Below are positions 17,694 through 25,289 of a stretch of DNA of 64,000 bases, in pieces. The notes beneath the pieces are model-generated. The model saw only the letters and a program-made list of their open reading frames with translations. It made no database searches and had not been told where the DNA came from. The DNA comes from Desulforadius tongensis (GTDB taxonomy: Bacteria > Bacillota > Desulfotomaculia > Desulfotomaculales > Desulfohalotomaculaceae): positions 1-64,000 of the forward strand of contig NZ_JAFBCW010000003.1 of NCBI RefSeq assembly GCF_016907915.1, read 5' to 3'. The position numbers and the translations under genes are program-made. Position 1 is the stretch's first letter; the number at the start of each line of letters is the position of its first letter.

Positions 17694-18133
17694 TTGTAGC
17701 GGTTTGTACCAGCCCCGATAAAGGAATGCGCAAGAAAAATGTTGGCAGCGGCAGGCTGGTTGTGGATTTTGGGTTAGAAGGTGATGCCCACGGTGGGCCG
17801 TGGCACAGGCAGGTTAGCTTGTTGGCCATGGAAAGTATTGAAAAAATGCGCCGCCAGGGTTTGGATGTGGGCCCCGGTGACTTTGCTGAAAATATAACCA
17901 CCGAAGGAATAGATCTGGTATCACTACCCGTTGGCACCAAAATTAAGCTTGGTTCGGAAGCGGTGGGTGAGGTAACTCAAATTGGTAAAGAGTGTCACCA
18001 TGGTTGTGCCATTCGCCAGCAGGCCGGTGACTGTGTAATGCCCCGGGAGGGAATTTTTATTAAAGTGCTGAAAGAGGGGCCGGTTAAAGTGGGGGATAAA
18101 ATAGAAATAATGCCGGAAGGGGAAAAGCGGTAA
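17684..18133 (+). CDS. MOSC domain protein
   Basis: 149 residues forming a stand-alone MOSC (Moco sulfurase C-terminal-like) domain. Family features are [17 protein letters not shown] near residues 30-45, [10 protein letters not shown] and the conserved-cysteine segment [12 protein letters not shown] (about 105-116). MOSC proteins handle molybdopterin-bound metal and sulfur. In this type of operon they are thought to act in late cofactor assembly or trafficking, but no biochemical role can be assigned. It overlaps moaC by 10 bases and stops next to the mobB start. Confidence 0.88.
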   Translation: MGVIVAVCTSPDKGMRKKNVGSGRLVVDFGLEGDAHGGPWHRQVSLLAMESIEKMRRQGLDVGPGDFAENITTEGIDLVSLPVGTKIKLGSEAVGEVTQIGKECHHGCAIRQQAGDCVMPREGIFIKVLKEGPVKVGDKIEIMPEGEKR

Positions 18134-18625
18134 GTGCTTCAAGTACCGGTTATTTCGGTGGTGGGCTGGTCTAATACCGGTAAAACCACGTTTTTGGAAA
18201 AACTGATAGCTGAATTAAAAAAACGTGGTTACCGGGTGGGCACAGTGAAGCATCATCATGGCAGTATTGAGTTAGATAAACCGGGTAAAGACACTTACCG
18301 GCATGCCCGGGCCGGGGCAGATGCTGTGGTAATAGCCAGCCCCGAAAAGGTGGGATTGGTAAGAACAACCGAACGGGAGTGGTCACTGCAGCAATTAATT
18401 GCTTTATTACCCGATATGGATATCGTTATTACCGAAGGATTCAAAAAAGAAAATACTCCCCAAATTGAAGTGTACCGCCACGGCGTTTCCGAAAGACCGG
18501 CGGCAAAGGCAGAACAGCTGATTGCAGTGGTCAGCGATATAGATTTGGAACGGGAAGTGCCGGTTTATAACTGGAACGATGCCGCTGGGGTGGCGGATTT
18601 GATAGAACACAAATTTTTGAGGTGA
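18134..18625 (+). CDS. mobB: Molybdopterin-guanine dinucleotide biosynthesis protein MobB
   Basis: 163 residues. The P-loop GWSNTGKT (11-18) is followed by VGTVKHHHG and a conserved TEGFKKE segment (about 100). MobB is a GTP-binding adaptor for guanine dinucleotide cofactor formation. AOR-type enzymes use bis-pterin without a nucleotide, so MobB here may serve other Mo enzymes or metal delivery. GTG start directly after the previous stop codon; it overlaps or abuts the next gene. Confidence 0.92.
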   Translation: MLQVPVISVVGWSNTGKTTFLEKLIAELKKRGYRVGTVKHHHGSIELDKPGKDTYRHARAGADAVVIASPEKVGLVRTTEREWSLQQLIALLPDMDIVITEGFKKENTPQIEVYRHGVSERPAAKAEQLIAVVSDIDLEREVPVYNWNDAAGVADLIEHKFLR

Positions 18626-18630
18626 TAATA

Positions 18631-19386
18631 TTGCCGGCATGGGGTAAAGAACAGTTAAAACGCTATAGCCGCAATATTTTACTGGCCGGTGTTGGCGTTG
18701 CAGGGCAGCAAAAACTGTTGAATTCCAAAGTTTTAATTGTGGGCACCGGGGGCTTGGGGTCTCCGGTTGCTTTTTACCTGGCTGCTGCCGGTATAGGAAC
18801 GCTGGGGCTTGTTGATGCCGATAAAGTGGATTTGTCCAACCTGCAGCGGCAAATAATACACAGCACCCTTGACCTTGGCAAACCAAAGGTTGAATCTGCT
18901 GCTGAAAAATTACAAGCCTTAAATAAGGACATTAAAGTTGTGACTTACAGCCGGCCGCTGACAAAAGAAAATGCAGAAGAAATAATCGGCGGTTACCAGC
19001 TGGTGGTGGATGCCACAGATAATTTTCCCACCCGGCAGCTTATCAACGGTGTTTGCTTTAAACAGCGTAAACCCTTTATATATGGAGGCGTTCTGGCCAT
19101 GCAGGGTCAAGTAATGACTTTTATCCCCGGCCGGGGGCCTTGTTTTAGCTGTATTTTTAGAAACGAGCCGTCGAAAAATGCGCCCACCACTTCCACCATA
19201 GGAATACTGGGGGCGGTGGCCGGTGTAATCGGTTCGATACAAGCTTCAGAAGCAGTTAAAGTGCTGCTTAATATAGGTGTCCCGCTGGTGGGCAGAATGT
19301 TTACTATCAATTTATTAGAAATGGTTTCTGACCAAATTGAGGTGCGCCGGGATGTATACTGTCCCGTTTGCGGCAGCAGTGATTGA
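18631..19386 (+). CDS. MoeB/ThiF/HesA family adenylyltransferase
   Basis: 252 residues. The ATP site GTGGLGSP is near residue 36. Further family motifs are DADKVDLSNLQRQ, TDNFPTR, and a zinc site from GPCFSCIF and CPVCGSS at the C-terminus. It adenylates the C-terminal Gly-Gly of a MoaD/ThiS-type carrier, here most likely that encoded at 15705. Start set at the TTG at 18631 because GAGGTG lies about 6 bases upstream. A GTG at 18622 overlapping the mobB stop is the alternative. It ends the cofactor operon before a terminator. Confidence 0.9.
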   Translation: MPAWGKEQLKRYSRNILLAGVGVAGQQKLLNSKVLIVGTGGLGSPVAFYLAAAGIGTLGLVDADKVDLSNLQRQIIHSTLDLGKPKVESAAEKLQALNKDIKVVTYSRPLTKENAEEIIGGYQLVVDATDNFPTRQLINGVCFKQRKPFIYGGVLAMQGQVMTFIPGRGPCFSCIFRNEPSKNAPTTSTIGILGAVAGVIGSIQASEAVKVLLNIGVPLVGRMFTINLLEMVSDQIEVRRDVYCPVCGSSD

Positions 19387-19414
19387 GGTGTTTACTAATA
19401 TAATTTTTGTTCAA

Positions 19415-19449
19415 CCGGCAGTGCCAGCAGCTGCCGGGGGTTATTTTTA
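19415..19449 (+). terminator. Terminator of the pterin cofactor operon
   Basis: 7-bp stem CCGGCAG/CTGCCGG with a 9-base loop, then GGGTTATTTTTAT. Confidence 0.8.
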
Positions 19450-19502
19450 TAGTAAATAATGGAATAAAAAAGGGATTTTTAAACAATACGCTGCTGGAAA
19501 TA

Positions 19503-19511
19503 TGGTATAAT
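19503..19511 (+). promoter_or_regulatory. Extended -10 promoter element of the chemoreceptor gene
   Basis: The sequence TGGTATAAT contains a perfect TATAAT with an upstream TGn extension, about 45 bases before the start. No good -35 box is visible, which fits an extended -10 promoter. Confidence 0.5.
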
Positions 19512-19556
19512 TAGCTCATATTAAGTTAAAAAAATCACAAGCTGGGAGGGATGCCC

Positions 19557-21110
19557 TTGAAACTGAAAACAAAGCTGATTTTAAATTCCTTAGTAATACT
19601 GCTGTTATTGATATTTGTAGGTGTTTTTTCTGTTGTACAGATTCAAAAAATCAACGATTCTTATAACCGGCTGTTTGAAAAACAGGTAAGAATCAAAGAC
19701 GAATCTAAAGAATTGGTGATTAATTTTGAATATAGTGCCCTTTACATGCGCAGCTATTTGTTTACCGGCAACCCGGACTACAAAGAAAAATACCGGCGGG
19801 CGTTGAAAGCCGCATATTATAACCTGGAAACACTGCAAAATTTAGTTACAGACGAAAAAGGAAAGCAGAAAGTGGTACAGCTTGAACAATCGTTGAATGA
19901 ATTTACCGCTTATGCCGCTGACGGGATGAAAATAATGGGCAGCGGGCCGGAAGCGGTGGTGGATTTTACCCTTAATAGAAAAGGAACAATTAACGGGTTG
20001 ATTAAAACAAGCGTCGAGCTGGCAAAAATGCAGGAAGAAATTATGCAGCAGCAGATTCAGGCTAATACCCGGTTAGTGAACAGTATGGGTTCGAAAGTAA
20101 TGGTAGCGGTTGTAAGTGCCTTTATAATCAGTCTAATTATCACGTTAATTACAGCTAAAAGAATAACCGATCCTGTGGTGCAGTTAGAACGGGAATTTGG
20201 TCGTATGGCCCAAGGGGATTTAACTGGTGAGGATATCACCGCTGCCACCAATGATGAAATAGGGTCCTTAACCAGCAACTTCAACAGCATGAAAAAAAGC
20301 TTGCAGCAGATAGTACAGGGCCTGAATGATGCATCCCGCCATGTTGTTTCTTCTTCGGAAACACTTTCCGCTGCTGCGCAGCAAACCAGCAGCGGGGTGC
20401 AGGAGGTAACGGCTGCCATGAATGAAATATCGGCCGCTGTAATTAATGCGGCGGATAATGCGGGGACGGTGTCAAATGCTGCCGACCAAACTGCGAAATT
20501 AGCGGCCAATGGCAGCAAGGGAATAGACAAGATTGAGGTGCATATGGATAATATCAGTGAGGTTTCGTCTAAAGTATCGGAAGCTGTTGACAATCTTAAC
20601 CAGAGTTCTAAGGAAATAACCAGAATAGTGGATATGATTACTGAAATTGCAGAACAAACTAACTTATTGGCTTTGAATGCTACTATTGAAGCAGCGCGGG
20701 CCGGAGAACAGGGGCGTGGGTTTGCTGTGGTGGCGGAAGAAGTGCGGAAGCTGGCAGAGAATTCTGCCCGGGCGGCCAACGAAATATATAGGATGATTAG
20801 TGACGTTAAACAGGAAAGTGAGTACGCTGTTTCGGTGATGAAAGCCAACACTGATGAGGTGGCCAACAGCCGGAGGATAATTCAAGAGGTAGGCTCGTAT
20901 TTTAAAGACATTATAGATAAAATACAGGCCTTAGCAAAACAGGTACATAATATAGCAGAATCCACCAGTGAAATTTCAGCAAGGGTACAAAATGTGTCCT
21001 CCGTTACGGAAGAACAATCTGCTTCAATGCAGGAAGTGTCTGCTCTGGCCCAGCAGCTGAACGGCATGGCAGAGGAACTGAATAGGCTGGCCGGTAAATT
21101 TAAAATTTAA
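19557..21110 (+). CDS. Methyl-accepting chemotaxis protein
   Basis: 517 residues. A first membrane helix (about 6-27) is followed by a four-helix-bundle sensor domain (30-180) and a second membrane helix (182-202). A HAMP domain (205-258) follows, then a long coiled-coil signalling domain with the conserved tip [18 protein letters not shown] (about 370-390). It relays an external signal to CheA/CheW; the ligand is unknown. The TTG at 19557 is preferred as start because GGGAGGG ends 6 bases before it. The ATG at 19551 directly abuts the ribosome site. Confidence 0.93.
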   Translation: MKLKTKLILNSLVILLLLIFVGVFSVVQIQKINDSYNRLFEKQVRIKDESKELVINFEYSALYMRSYLFTGNPDYKEKYRRALKAAYYNLETLQNLVTDEKGKQKVVQLEQSLNEFTAYAADGMKIMGSGPEAVVDFTLNRKGTINGLIKTSVELAKMQEEIMQQQIQANTRLVNSMGSKVMVAVVSAFIISLIITLITAKRITDPVVQLEREFGRMAQGDLTGEDITAATNDEIGSLTSNFNSMKKSLQQIVQGLNDASRHVVSSSETLSAAAQQTSSGVQEVTAAMNEISAAVINAADNAGTVSNAADQTAKLAANGSKGIDKIEVHMDNISEVSSKVSEAVDNLNQSSKEITRIVDMITEIAEQTNLLALNATIEAARAGEQGRGFAVVAEEVRKLAENSARAANEIYRMISDVKQESEYAVSVMKANTDEVANSRRIIQEVGSYFKDIIDKIQALAKQVHNIAESTSEISARVQNVSSVTEEQSASMQEVSALAQQLNGMAEELNRLAGKFKI

Positions 21111-21125
21111 TAGCGTTTTTAATAA

Positions 21126-21153
21126 TCCCCTGCTTGTTACGGGGAATTTTTTT
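21126..21153 (+). terminator. Terminator after the chemoreceptor gene
   Basis: TCCCC/GGGGA stem with a 10-base loop and a run of seven T. Confidence 0.8.
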
Positions 21154-21342
21154 CTGCCCGCGAAGAATAAAAGGGATCTTTTAACGGAGTAAAGGTATTC
21201 AACCTAAAATTTTACATTTATGTGTGGTGAAAAAAGTATTGTCACTACTTGGCTGTAAAGGTATAATTATACTATAGGTATTTTAATTTTGATATCAATT
21301 AAAACTTACAGAAATTACAGTTTAGTAAAAATTTTATTTTTA

Positions 21343-21366
21343 CCAGGGTTTGTGATAATTAGCACA
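21343..21366 (+). promoter_or_regulatory. CRP/FNR- or Rex-like operator candidate
   Basis: TGTGA-N6-GCACA at 21351-21366 matches the CRP/FNR-family dyad with one mismatch. The 13-mer CCAGGGTTTGTGA (21343-21355) recurs in reverse complement at 33157-33169, before the second sensor kinase. The region between 21154 and 21611 otherwise holds only a doubtful small ORF and AAGCACC motifs. Confidence 0.4.
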
Positions 21367-21398
21367 TACTCCGGTTAATTTTTAAAGTTGAAGGAGTG

Positions 21399-21500
21399 AT
21401 GCGGAACTGTTTGGTTATAAAAATATTATTGTTGTTATTTAATCAAACTGCTGGTTTTAATTTTTCAGCTGCCAAGTTATTTTTATTAAGCACATTTTAG
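21399..21500 (+). CDS. Possible 33-aa hydrophobic peptide
   Basis: ATG preceded by GAAGGAG (only 2 bases away, too close for an ideal site) opens a 33-codon frame rich in Leu, Ile and Phe. Its stop codon falls inside the motif TAGCACCTG. It could be a small membrane or leader peptide, but there is no independent support. Confidence 0.2.
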   Translation: MRNCLVIKILLLLFNQTAGFNFSAAKLFLLSTF

Positions 21501-21565
21501 CACCTGTTAATATTATGTAAGAATCATTTAGGGATTGGTAAATTATATCTGTTTTAATTAACCCC

Positions 21566-21574
21566 AAGCACCTT
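21566..21574 (+). promoter_or_regulatory. AAGCACCTT motif, copy 1
   Basis: Exact 9-mer 37 bases before the sigma-region-4-like gene. Two degenerate copies (AAGCACATT at 21488, TAGCACCTG at 21498) lie upstream. Same motif and orientation as copies before TauE and SLC13 genes. Confidence 0.5.
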
Positions 21575-21611
21575 TAGTTTGATCTGTTTTTGGAAAAAGA
21601 GGTGACCAATT

Positions 21612-22067
21612 ATGACCAGGAAACAGCAAATAGAAAAAATAAAAAAACATTTAAAAAATTATAAAGTATATAAAGTGGGAATGAAGAACATACAGCAGTC
21701 ACTGGATGAAATTTTACCTAATATTACCACTGATTATTCGTGGAAAGAAAACTCTAAAGAGAGTTTAAATAATAATAGTTCAACGGAAAATACGGCCATA
21801 TATAGACTGGAAGGGGAAAAGGTTGCTTATTTGCAGCAGCAGCTGGCGATATATAAAACAATTATTAATTCCATTGATGAGGCGGTAAAAGCATTAACTG
21901 AGGACGAAGAAAAATTTATTAAATACAGGTATTTTGAAGGCTGGAGCATTGAAAAAACGGCATTGGAACTGGGATATAGTGTACAAAACTGTTTTAAAAT
22001 AAGAACCCAAGCGATGAACAAGTTGTTAATCAGTTTAAGAAATTTAATTAAATTCCCGCTGTCCTAA
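21612..22067 (+). CDS. Sigma-70 region 4-like helix-turn-helix protein
   Basis: 151 residues. The N-terminal half is helical and charged. The C-terminal part (about 95-145) reads LTEDEEKFIKYRYFEGWSIEKTALELGYSVQNCFKIRTQAMNKL-like (shown split here only as a description of positions 95-138), the pattern of sigma region 4 or of phage ArpU/DUF1492-type activators. No region 2 is present, so it is not a complete sigma factor. It probably binds DNA or RNA polymerase as an accessory regulator. RBS AGAGGTGA, ATG start. It is isolated, with a strong terminator behind it and AAGCACC motifs in front, so it could belong to the transporter regulon downstream. Confidence 0.7.
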   Translation: MTRKQQIEKIKKHLKNYKVYKVGMKNIQQSLDEILPNITTDYSWKENSKESLNNNSSTENTAIYRLEGEKVAYLQQQLAIYKTIINSIDEAVKALTEDEEKFIKYRYFEGWSIEKTALELGYSVQNCFKIRTQAMNKLLISLRNLIKFPLS

Positions 22068-22082
22068 TATTTAATAATCTAT

Positions 22083-22118
22083 CGTTCATTTTACTGGATA
22101 AAATGAACGATTTTTTTT
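22083..22118 (+). terminator. Terminator after the sigma-like gene
   Basis: Perfect 11-bp stem CGTTCATTTTA/TAAAATGAACG with a 5-base loop and eight T. Confidence 0.9.
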
Positions 22119-22190
22119 GGCAAATAAAAGAGGGTGTTCGAAAAATCCGCGCGAGATCCACTTCGAATTCGAACATTCAATAAAAATAAC

Positions 22191-22222
22191 TTTTAGTAGA
22201 TTTTTGGTAGATTTTTAGTAAA
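22191..22222 (+). repeat. Three 11-bp phased direct repeats
   Basis: TTTTAGTAGA, TTTTTGGTAGA and TTTTTAGTAAA follow one another at a period of about one helical turn. A palindrome TTCGAATTCGAA lies just upstream (near 22162). This may be a regulator binding array in the 510-base gap before the TauE operon. Confidence 0.5.
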
Positions 22223-22355
22223 CTTTAACATGTTTTTTTTTGATATAGAAAATGAAGTTTCCATGAAGTTTTAATAAATAATTAATGGATGTTTTTGAAT
22301 GAAAAATAAAGTAATATGGTATTGACAAGAAAATTATATAACTAACAAACTATAA

Positions 22356-22386
22356 TGCACTTTGTTTTTAAAAGTGCATTTTTATT
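22356..22386 (+). terminator. Terminator or attenuator upstream of the first TauE operon
   Basis: 8-bp stem TGCACTTT/AAAGTGCA with a 7-base loop and TTTTTATTT. It directly overlaps a TATAAT box at 22351. With no gene between 22119 and 22576, it may act as a leader attenuator or be a relic. Confidence 0.6.
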
Positions 22387-22525
22387 TATATTGCACTTGA
22401 TAGGTGTTGAAATATCAAAGAGGGCATTTTTTGTTAATAATTTTGCAAGGGGGTGATTAAGCTGGTAAGTATTTGTTTTTAAATTATTAATTGTACTGTT
22501 ATAACAACTAAATGAAAGATTATTT

Positions 22526-22534
22526 AAGCACCTT
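22526..22534 (+). promoter_or_regulatory. AAGCACCTT motif, copy 2
   Basis: Exact 9-mer 42 bases before the first TauE gene, on its coding strand. Confidence 0.55.
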
Positions 22535-22576
22535 ATTTATTAGAAAAGAAAACCTTTTCGTTGGGAGGAATTTACT

Positions 22577-23872
22577 ATGAGAAAGCTGTATGATGCTTTC
22601 ATGGAAGCTGCTGCTGCTCACGCCAAGTGGGATTATGAAGTTTCAATGAATATCCTGCACAATAGGAAAAAGCTCTTTTTATTGCTGCTTATGGCTTTGC
22701 CGGTAATACTGCCGGCGGTGGCCCATGCAGCATCCAGTTTACCGGCGGTTTTAGGCGGGAAAAGTGCTTACGCGCCTTCGTTCTTTTCACCTTTTGTCTT
22801 TTATGTATCAATTGCCATCGGCCTTTGTGCCGGTTTAATAACCGGCTGTATCGGTGCCGGCGGCGGCTTTATTATCACACCTGCTTTGATGAGTGCCGGT
22901 GTAAAAGGTATTCTGGCGGTGGGTACCGACCTGTTCCATATTTTTGCCAAGGCTATTATGGGTACTACCGTACACAAAAAGTTGGGTAATGTTCATGTTG
23001 GTTTGGCTATTGCATTCTTGGTTGGTTCCACTGCAGGTGTTACCTTTGGTGGTAAATTAAACAGGGCGTTATATAACGCTAACCCGGTGCTTAGCGATAC
23101 AGTAATCAGTATTGTTTATGTGGTTATGCTGGGCTTTTTAGGTACTTACGCGTTAATTGATTTCTTAAAGTCCCGTAAAAGAGCTGCTGCTTCCGGTGCT
23201 GTTCACGGCGGGGAAGATGAAGAATTAACTGTTTTGGCTAAAAGGCTGCAAAAGAGCAGCATTCCTCCGACCATCAAGTTCGACCAGCATATTGTTCCCG
23301 GTGGTAGAAAAATTTCCGCCTGGTTTGTGGCGGTGTGTGGTGCAGTTGTAGGTTTAACAGCAGCAATTATGGGAGTTGGCGGCGGCTTCTTAACCTTTCC
23401 CATGTTTGTATATGGTTTAGGAGTTTCAACGGCAACTACTGTGGGGACGGACATTTTGCAGATAATCTTTACGGCCGGTTATGCTTCTATTTCTCAATAT
23501 GCCCTTTATGGATATATTTTCTATACCCTGGCCATGGGGATGCTTATTGGTTCATTGATTGGTATTCAAATTGGAGCTATCACCACTAAGGTGGTTTCCG
23601 GTTCCCACATCAAGGGTTTTTATGCTGTAGCTATTTTAGCCGGCTTTTTCAATCGTTTAATGGCTCTGCCGGGAAAATTAAATAAAATGGAAGTAATATC
23701 CATCAGCAAAACTACGGCTAAAGTGCTCACGAACATTGGTAATATAACATTTTTTGCTATTGTAACCTTTTTCGCTGTATGGGTGATTAGTAAATTTGCG
23801 TCTAACTTTAAACAGTTGAGAAAAGAAGCTACGCTCACTGGTGTGATTGCTGGAGAAAAAGGGGTGAGCTAA
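22577..23872 (+). CDS. TauE/SafE-type anion permease with N-terminal extension
   Basis: 431 residues. A charged 33-residue N-terminus (MRKLYDAFMEAAAAHAKWDYE) precedes a first hydrophobic helix and about eight further membrane segments. Both TauE half-repeats carry glycine motifs (GCIGAGGGFIITPALM and GVGGGFLTFPMFVYGLG). A hydrophilic loop of about 60 residues joins the halves. TauE/SafE proteins export or import sulfite, sulfonates and related organic anions. In a sulfate reducer a sulfur oxyanion is the best guess. It heads the operon with an unknown membrane protein and a CBS protein, paralogous to the module at 30506-32658. RBS GGGAGG. Confidence 0.88.
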   Translation: MRKLYDAFMEAAAAHAKWDYEVSMNILHNRKKLFLLLLMALPVILPAVAHAASSLPAVLGGKSAYAPSFFSPFVFYVSIAIGLCAGLITGCIGAGGGFIITPALMSAGVKGILAVGTDLFHIFAKAIMGTTVHKKLGNVHVGLAIAFLVGSTAGVTFGGKLNRALYNANPVLSDTVISIVYVVMLGFLGTYALIDFLKSRKRAAASGAVHGGEDEELTVLAKRLQKSSIPPTIKFDQHIVPGGRKISAWFVAVCGAVVGLTAAIMGVGGGFLTFPMFVYGLGVSTATTVGTDILQIIFTAGYASISQYALYGYIFYTLAMGMLIGSLIGIQIGAITTKVVSGSHIKGFYAVAILAGFFNRLMALPGKLNKMEVISISKTTAKVLTNIGNITFFAIVTFFAVWVISKFASNFKQLRKEATLTGVIAGEKGVS

Positions 23873-23875
23873 ATA

Positions 23876-24565
23876 ATGATAATAAATAAAAAAGATTTTA
23901 ATATTGGCTTGATTATGCTGGTAATTTTTTTGGGGCTGTTTGTTTATATGTGGACCCCGGCCTTTGATGGAAAAAATGCCTTTCAGTTTTCAGACCAATT
24001 TTTTAACTCCATTGCCAAGGGATCCAGCTATCGTATTCCTGCCTTGTTGGCCAGTGCCGAAGATAAAATGGGAAAGGAGATTCAGGCAACTATCAGCGCC
24101 GATGATGCTGAATCAGCGCAAAAAGTAGCCATCCTTTATCAAAAAGCTGGTGCAGATGTGGTAATAAAGGGAGAAGAGATACAAATATCCGGTGATTTAG
24201 GGAAAATTACCACAGCAGCAATTTTAGATGCAGATGCCATGTATGATAACAACGGTAAATATTTAATTCAAAAATACGGCTTTGAGCCCAAAGAAATAAT
24301 GTATTACTGGTGGCATTCCTATGGTATGCTGCAGAATTCACTGCAAAAGGTGAAAGAATTTAAAGCAGCGGCATTTTTAAATGAAGTAACTAAAAAAGCT
24401 GTGGAACCCGGGTATAATTTTTACGGCATACAAAAAGCCAGTGCCGGTGATAATATGGCCTTGTTGTCGGGGCTGTTGGCGTTCTATGTATTCTATACGC
24501 TACTGTGGGGGTTTGCTATTTATTACTTGTGTAATGGTATAGGTATATTAATGAGTAAAAAGTAA
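23876..24565 (+). CDS. Two-TM membrane protein with extracytoplasmic domain, partner of TauE
   Basis: 229 residues, family unknown to me. One membrane helix near the N-terminus (14-32) and one near the C-terminus (200-222) enclose a domain of about 165 residues that should be outside the membrane. The domain contains a regular alpha/beta stretch (about 66-105, AEDKMGKEIQATISADDAES then VVIKGEEIQISG) and a YYWWHSYG segment. It starts 3 bases after TauE stops. The position matches that of the unrelated-looking 156-residue protein in the second module, so both may be accessory subunits. Confidence 0.7.
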   Translation: MIINKKDFNIGLIMLVIFLGLFVYMWTPAFDGKNAFQFSDQFFNSIAKGSSYRIPALLASAEDKMGKEIQATISADDAESAQKVAILYQKAGADVVIKGEEIQISGDLGKITTAAILDADAMYDNNGKYLIQKYGFEPKEIMYYWWHSYGMLQNSLQKVKEFKAAAFLNEVTKKAVEPGYNFYGIQKASAGDNMALLSGLLAFYVFYTLLWGFAIYYLCNGIGILMSKK

Positions 24566-24570
24566 AATAT

Positions 24571-24599
24571 AAGGTGGCCTTTATTTTAAAGGCCGCCTT
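24571..24599 (+). promoter_or_regulatory. Intercistronic hairpin of TauE-CBS module 1
   Basis: 13-bp stem (AAGGTGGCCTTTA with its complement, one G-T pair) and a 3-base loop, with no T run downstream. It lies between the membrane protein and the CBS gene. A hairpin with the same outer stem (AAGGCGACC/GGTCGCCTT) occupies the same place in the second module at 31143-31170. Likely an mRNA stability or partial-termination element. Confidence 0.6.
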
Positions 24600-24622
24600 A
24601 CCTCGCATGGGAGGGGTGCCCA

Positions 24623-25204
24623 ATGCCGGTACTGGCTGGAGATATTATGATGCCCGCAGACAACTGTACGGTTATTTATGAGGACGAAACCGTTCAAAGG
24701 GCCTTGTTAAAAATTCAATTTATGCTTTGTTCCGGTAAAGGAAAGTGTAGAGTGCTGTTAGTTTTAAATGCTGAGGATAAGCCTGTTGGCTGGGTGGCAT
24801 TGACGGATATTCTGGCAGTAATGGAACGCAGTATTAACAATAAAGGTTTTATGATGCTGTCTAATTTAACCGGGCCGTCTGCTTATATTGCCCGGCAGAT
24901 GATGAACTGGTTTCCCGATGATATATATAGATATGCTGAACACCGGCTGGAAAACAGTGTTGACATTAAAATGAAATCTTTAATGCGGTCTTGGCAGGTA
25001 GTATTTGTTTCACCGGATGCGGCACTGAGTACACTGGTGTCGGTGATGTCTAAAAACAGCCTAACTATACTGCCCGTGGTGAAAAATGAGCACCTTGTGG
25101 GCTTTGTTTTTGAAGAGGATATTGTTGTTGAACTTGCCAGGTTAGTATTAGGCTTTCACGGCAGAAAGGAAAAATTGCTGTTGTCGCCTGCTCATATTAC
25201 TTAG
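24623..25204 (+). CDS. CBS-domain pair protein (first copy)
   Basis: 193 residues with two CBS motifs (about 5-65 and 120-180) separated by a linker with the conserved LTGPSAYIARQMMNW. CBS pairs bind adenine nucleotides and regulate partner proteins, often transporters. It is clearly paralogous to the 202-residue protein at 30506-31114: both start with DIM-P and VIYEDET and share GPSAY-AR--MNW. As third gene of the TauE module it probably gates or senses energy state for the permease. RBS GGGAGGGG. Confidence 0.85.
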   Translation: MPVLAGDIMMPADNCTVIYEDETVQRALLKIQFMLCSGKGKCRVLLVLNAEDKPVGWVALTDILAVMERSINNKGFMMLSNLTGPSAYIARQMMNWFPDDIYRYAEHRLENSVDIKMKSLMRSWQVVFVSPDAALSTLVSVMSKNSLTILPVVKNEHLVGFVFEEDIVVELARLVLGFHGRKEKLLLSPAHIT

Positions 25205-25228
25205 CAGTAAGTAAATTTAAAAACGGAA

Positions 25229-25269
25229 AAAGACAGGTTGTTAAAGTAAATTTAAAACAACCTGTCTTT
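25229..25269. terminator. Bidirectional terminator between the CBS gene and the ArsB/NhaD gene
   Basis: Perfect 14-bp stem AAAGACAGGTTGTT/AACAACCTGTCTTT with a 13-base loop between convergent genes. Confidence 0.85.
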
Positions 25270-25289
25270 CATTAGTTTTTGCTGTTGAA

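Noticed and set aside
20057-20866. 269-codon minus-strand frame inside the chemoreceptor gene
   Set aside because: Antisense shadow of the coiled-coil signalling domain, rich in Ser/Ala by complement of its codons.
22322-22356. TTGACA and TATAAT as a sigma-A promoter before TauE module 1
   Set aside because: The spacer is 23 bases, too long for a normal promoter, and a terminator hairpin overlaps the -10 box.
22449-22462. GG-N10-GC before TauE module 1 as a sigma-54 promoter
   Set aside because: Only the GG and GC fit; the flanking TGGCAC and TTGC parts are absent.
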